Positions 52,650 through 53,460 of a stretch of DNA of 53,460 nucleotides are shown here, piece after piece (within the stretch, counting starts at the first letter, position 1; each line of letters begins with the position of its first letter). The notes under the pieces were generated by a model, which was not told the origin of the DNA, searched no databases, and saw only the letters and a program-made list of their open reading frames with translations. The translations under genes and the position numbers were made by a program. Location: assembly GCA_024685545.1 (NCBI GenBank), contig JAIKVR010000022.1, positions 1 through 53,460 on the forward strand. The letters are read 5' to 3'. Source of the stretch: Eubacteriales bacterium (GTDB lineage Bacteria; Bacillota; Clostridia; Eubacteriales; Anaerofustaceae).

Positions 52650-53240
52650 TCAATTCATCGGCAGCAGGCATGTGCTACTCTGTAAAATGCGATTATCCGT
52701 TTTTTTCTCAAATAGTAATTTTTTGCCCGGTGCGTCAGTCTCGATCTTATCATGATCCACACGTATGATTGCTGTTCCGTAAGGAGAGGTGATGAATTCG
52801 CTGAGTGCCTGATCATACGTCAGCACCGATCCAATCGACCAAAGTTCAAGATTGCTCGTATCATTGACGTATTCCTCGCTTTCATCTCCCGCGCAGAAAT
52901 ACCAGCCGCTGCCGCCCTCTCTCGAAGGTTCATCACGCACTCCGTATCCGATCTTCCATCCGCCCTCGCGGATCTTTCTGGTGATGATTGCTGGTATCCC
53001 GTACATTTTCTTATACTCGATCATAGGCTGATAAGTTTTCTTAAGCCCGAGAAACACCTTTCAACCAATCCGACATCGGGTACGCCATCGCAGATAAGTT
53101 TTCTGATATCCGCGTACCATATTCTTTTGTTGTCCGCATTTTCCGCAAGCAGAACAGTCAGGTTCAGAATCTGATTACCTTTCGCATCAATTACGTAATT
53201 GATCTCGTACGGATCGGCTTGACCCTTAACTGCATACAGT
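52650..53240 (-). pseudogene. DUF2185-domain (Imm33-like) protein, truncated by IS and frameshifted
   Basis: The 3' part in one frame contains GYGVRDEPSREGGSGWYFCA, GDESEEYVND, LELWSIGSVLTYDQ and SPYGTAIIRV, the DUF2185/immunity-protein-33-like core. Upstream coding (DPYEINYVIDAKGNQILNL ... DGVPDVGLVE) is in another frame; a shift near 53046-53060 joins GLVE to KVFLGLKKTYQPMIEY. The 5' end is replaced by the right end of the second IS copy at about 53240, so no native start exists; translation could only begin inside the IS. Broken gene. Confidence 0.7.
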
Positions 53241-53460
53241 TGAACACTCCCGCCACTTATAGAAGTGGGGGATTCCTGCTTCAACGCTGCAGCTTGCATA
53301 CGGCGTCGTATCGCCGTATACAGAGGCCGCCGGCTCCACAGGCGTTGCGGATTCGGACAGTTCCTGCCCTATCGTGATGGTATGTGTTGTATTAGATTTC
53401 TATGCCGTATCCCTCATGTACTCTCTTAGTCCTTCCTGAAGGATGTTCATTGCGGCATTT
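53241..53460 (-). mobile_element. second IS200/IS605-type copy, right end and tnpB 3' end
   Basis: Nearly identical to 299-520 in reverse orientation: tnpB tail, about 160-base right end, hairpin CCACTT-CTAT-AAGTGG near 53253-53268, and terminal GTTCAAC. Cut by the right edge of the window. Confidence 0.85.
53400..53460 (-). CDS. tnpB: TnpB, extreme C-terminus (partial)
   Basis: Twenty codons only: NAAMNILQEGLREYMRDTA and TAG, one substitution (Met for Leu) from the first copy. The rest lies outside the window. Confidence 0.8.
   Translation of the reverse strand, partial: NAAMNILQEGLREYMRDTA

Noticed and set aside
1..53460. Composite transposon formed by the two inverted IS copies
   Set aside because: The interior holds core genes (greA, lysS, gmk, tRNA-Gln, opp) and both copies are cut by the window edges; assembly breaks at a repeat are the simpler explanation.
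1..53460. CRISPR array
   Set aside because: No set of regularly spaced direct repeats and no cas genes seen.

Overview
The window looks like a chromosomal piece of an anaerobic, low-to-moderate GC Bacillota (Clostridia-type) genome. Signs are strong AGGAGG-like ribosome binding sites, TTGACA/TATAAT promoters with 17-base spacers, a greA-lysS pair, a clostridial GGGtGRT/Fe-S scaffold pair, a BlaI/BlaR-type M56 system, an M29 aminopeptidase and an OppBCDFA peptide importer. No species can be named from the sequence. Both ends lie inside copies of the same IS200/IS605-type element, placed in opposite orientation with right ends pointing inward. The borders are therefore probably assembly breaks at a repeat, and nothing outside can be inferred.

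Left part (about 0.5-22 kb): an accessory region with most genes on the minus strand, many preceded by their own ribosome binding site. It holds an Fe-S flavodoxin-like reductase, SnoaL/NTF2-like, TfoX-N, GNAT-YoaP, XRE-HD (alarmone-hydrolase-like), M50 protease, RpiB-like isomerase, BlaR/BlaI, a methyltransferase, a MATE exporter, GNAT, an isochorismatase-deoxyribosyltransferase-like fusion, an XRE regulator, a YcaQ-type protein and large lipoproteins. The region is decaying: I see four in-frame stop codons (three TAG, one TGA) and several frameshifts in otherwise well-formed genes, a kinase remnant, and a remnant of a lysyl/methionyl-tRNA synthetase tail.

Middle and right part (about 22.3-52.6 kb): intact, housekeeping-like content. 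It begins with greA-lysS (LysRS with an extra C-terminal tRNA-binding domain), an M48 protease, and DUF4230, GGGtGRT and Fe-S scaffold-like genes, followed by tRNA-Gln(UUG). A plus-strand set follows: a signal-peptidase-like membrane protein with a long tail, a C69 dipeptidase, a repeat protein ending in a cyclophilin-like domain, and a nitroreductase. Then come a glutathione peroxidase, DUF1232, a SNF2 helicase, gmk with a structured leader, an M29 aminopeptidase, the opp operon, ogt, an MBL-fold hydrolase, a DUF362 protein and an M20 amidohydrolase. Peptide uptake (Opp) together with the M29, C69 and M20 hydrolases suggests an amino-acid or peptide-using lifestyle.

The far right holds a DUF2185 gene cut by the second IS copy and also frameshifted. 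Points most worth a second look: the XRE-HD fusion, the gmk leader with mutually exclusive hairpins, the signal-peptidase-like protein with a long tail, the repeat/cyclophilin-like protein, the isochorismatase fusion, the GGGtGRT operon, and the sharp boundary between the decaying region and the intact core.
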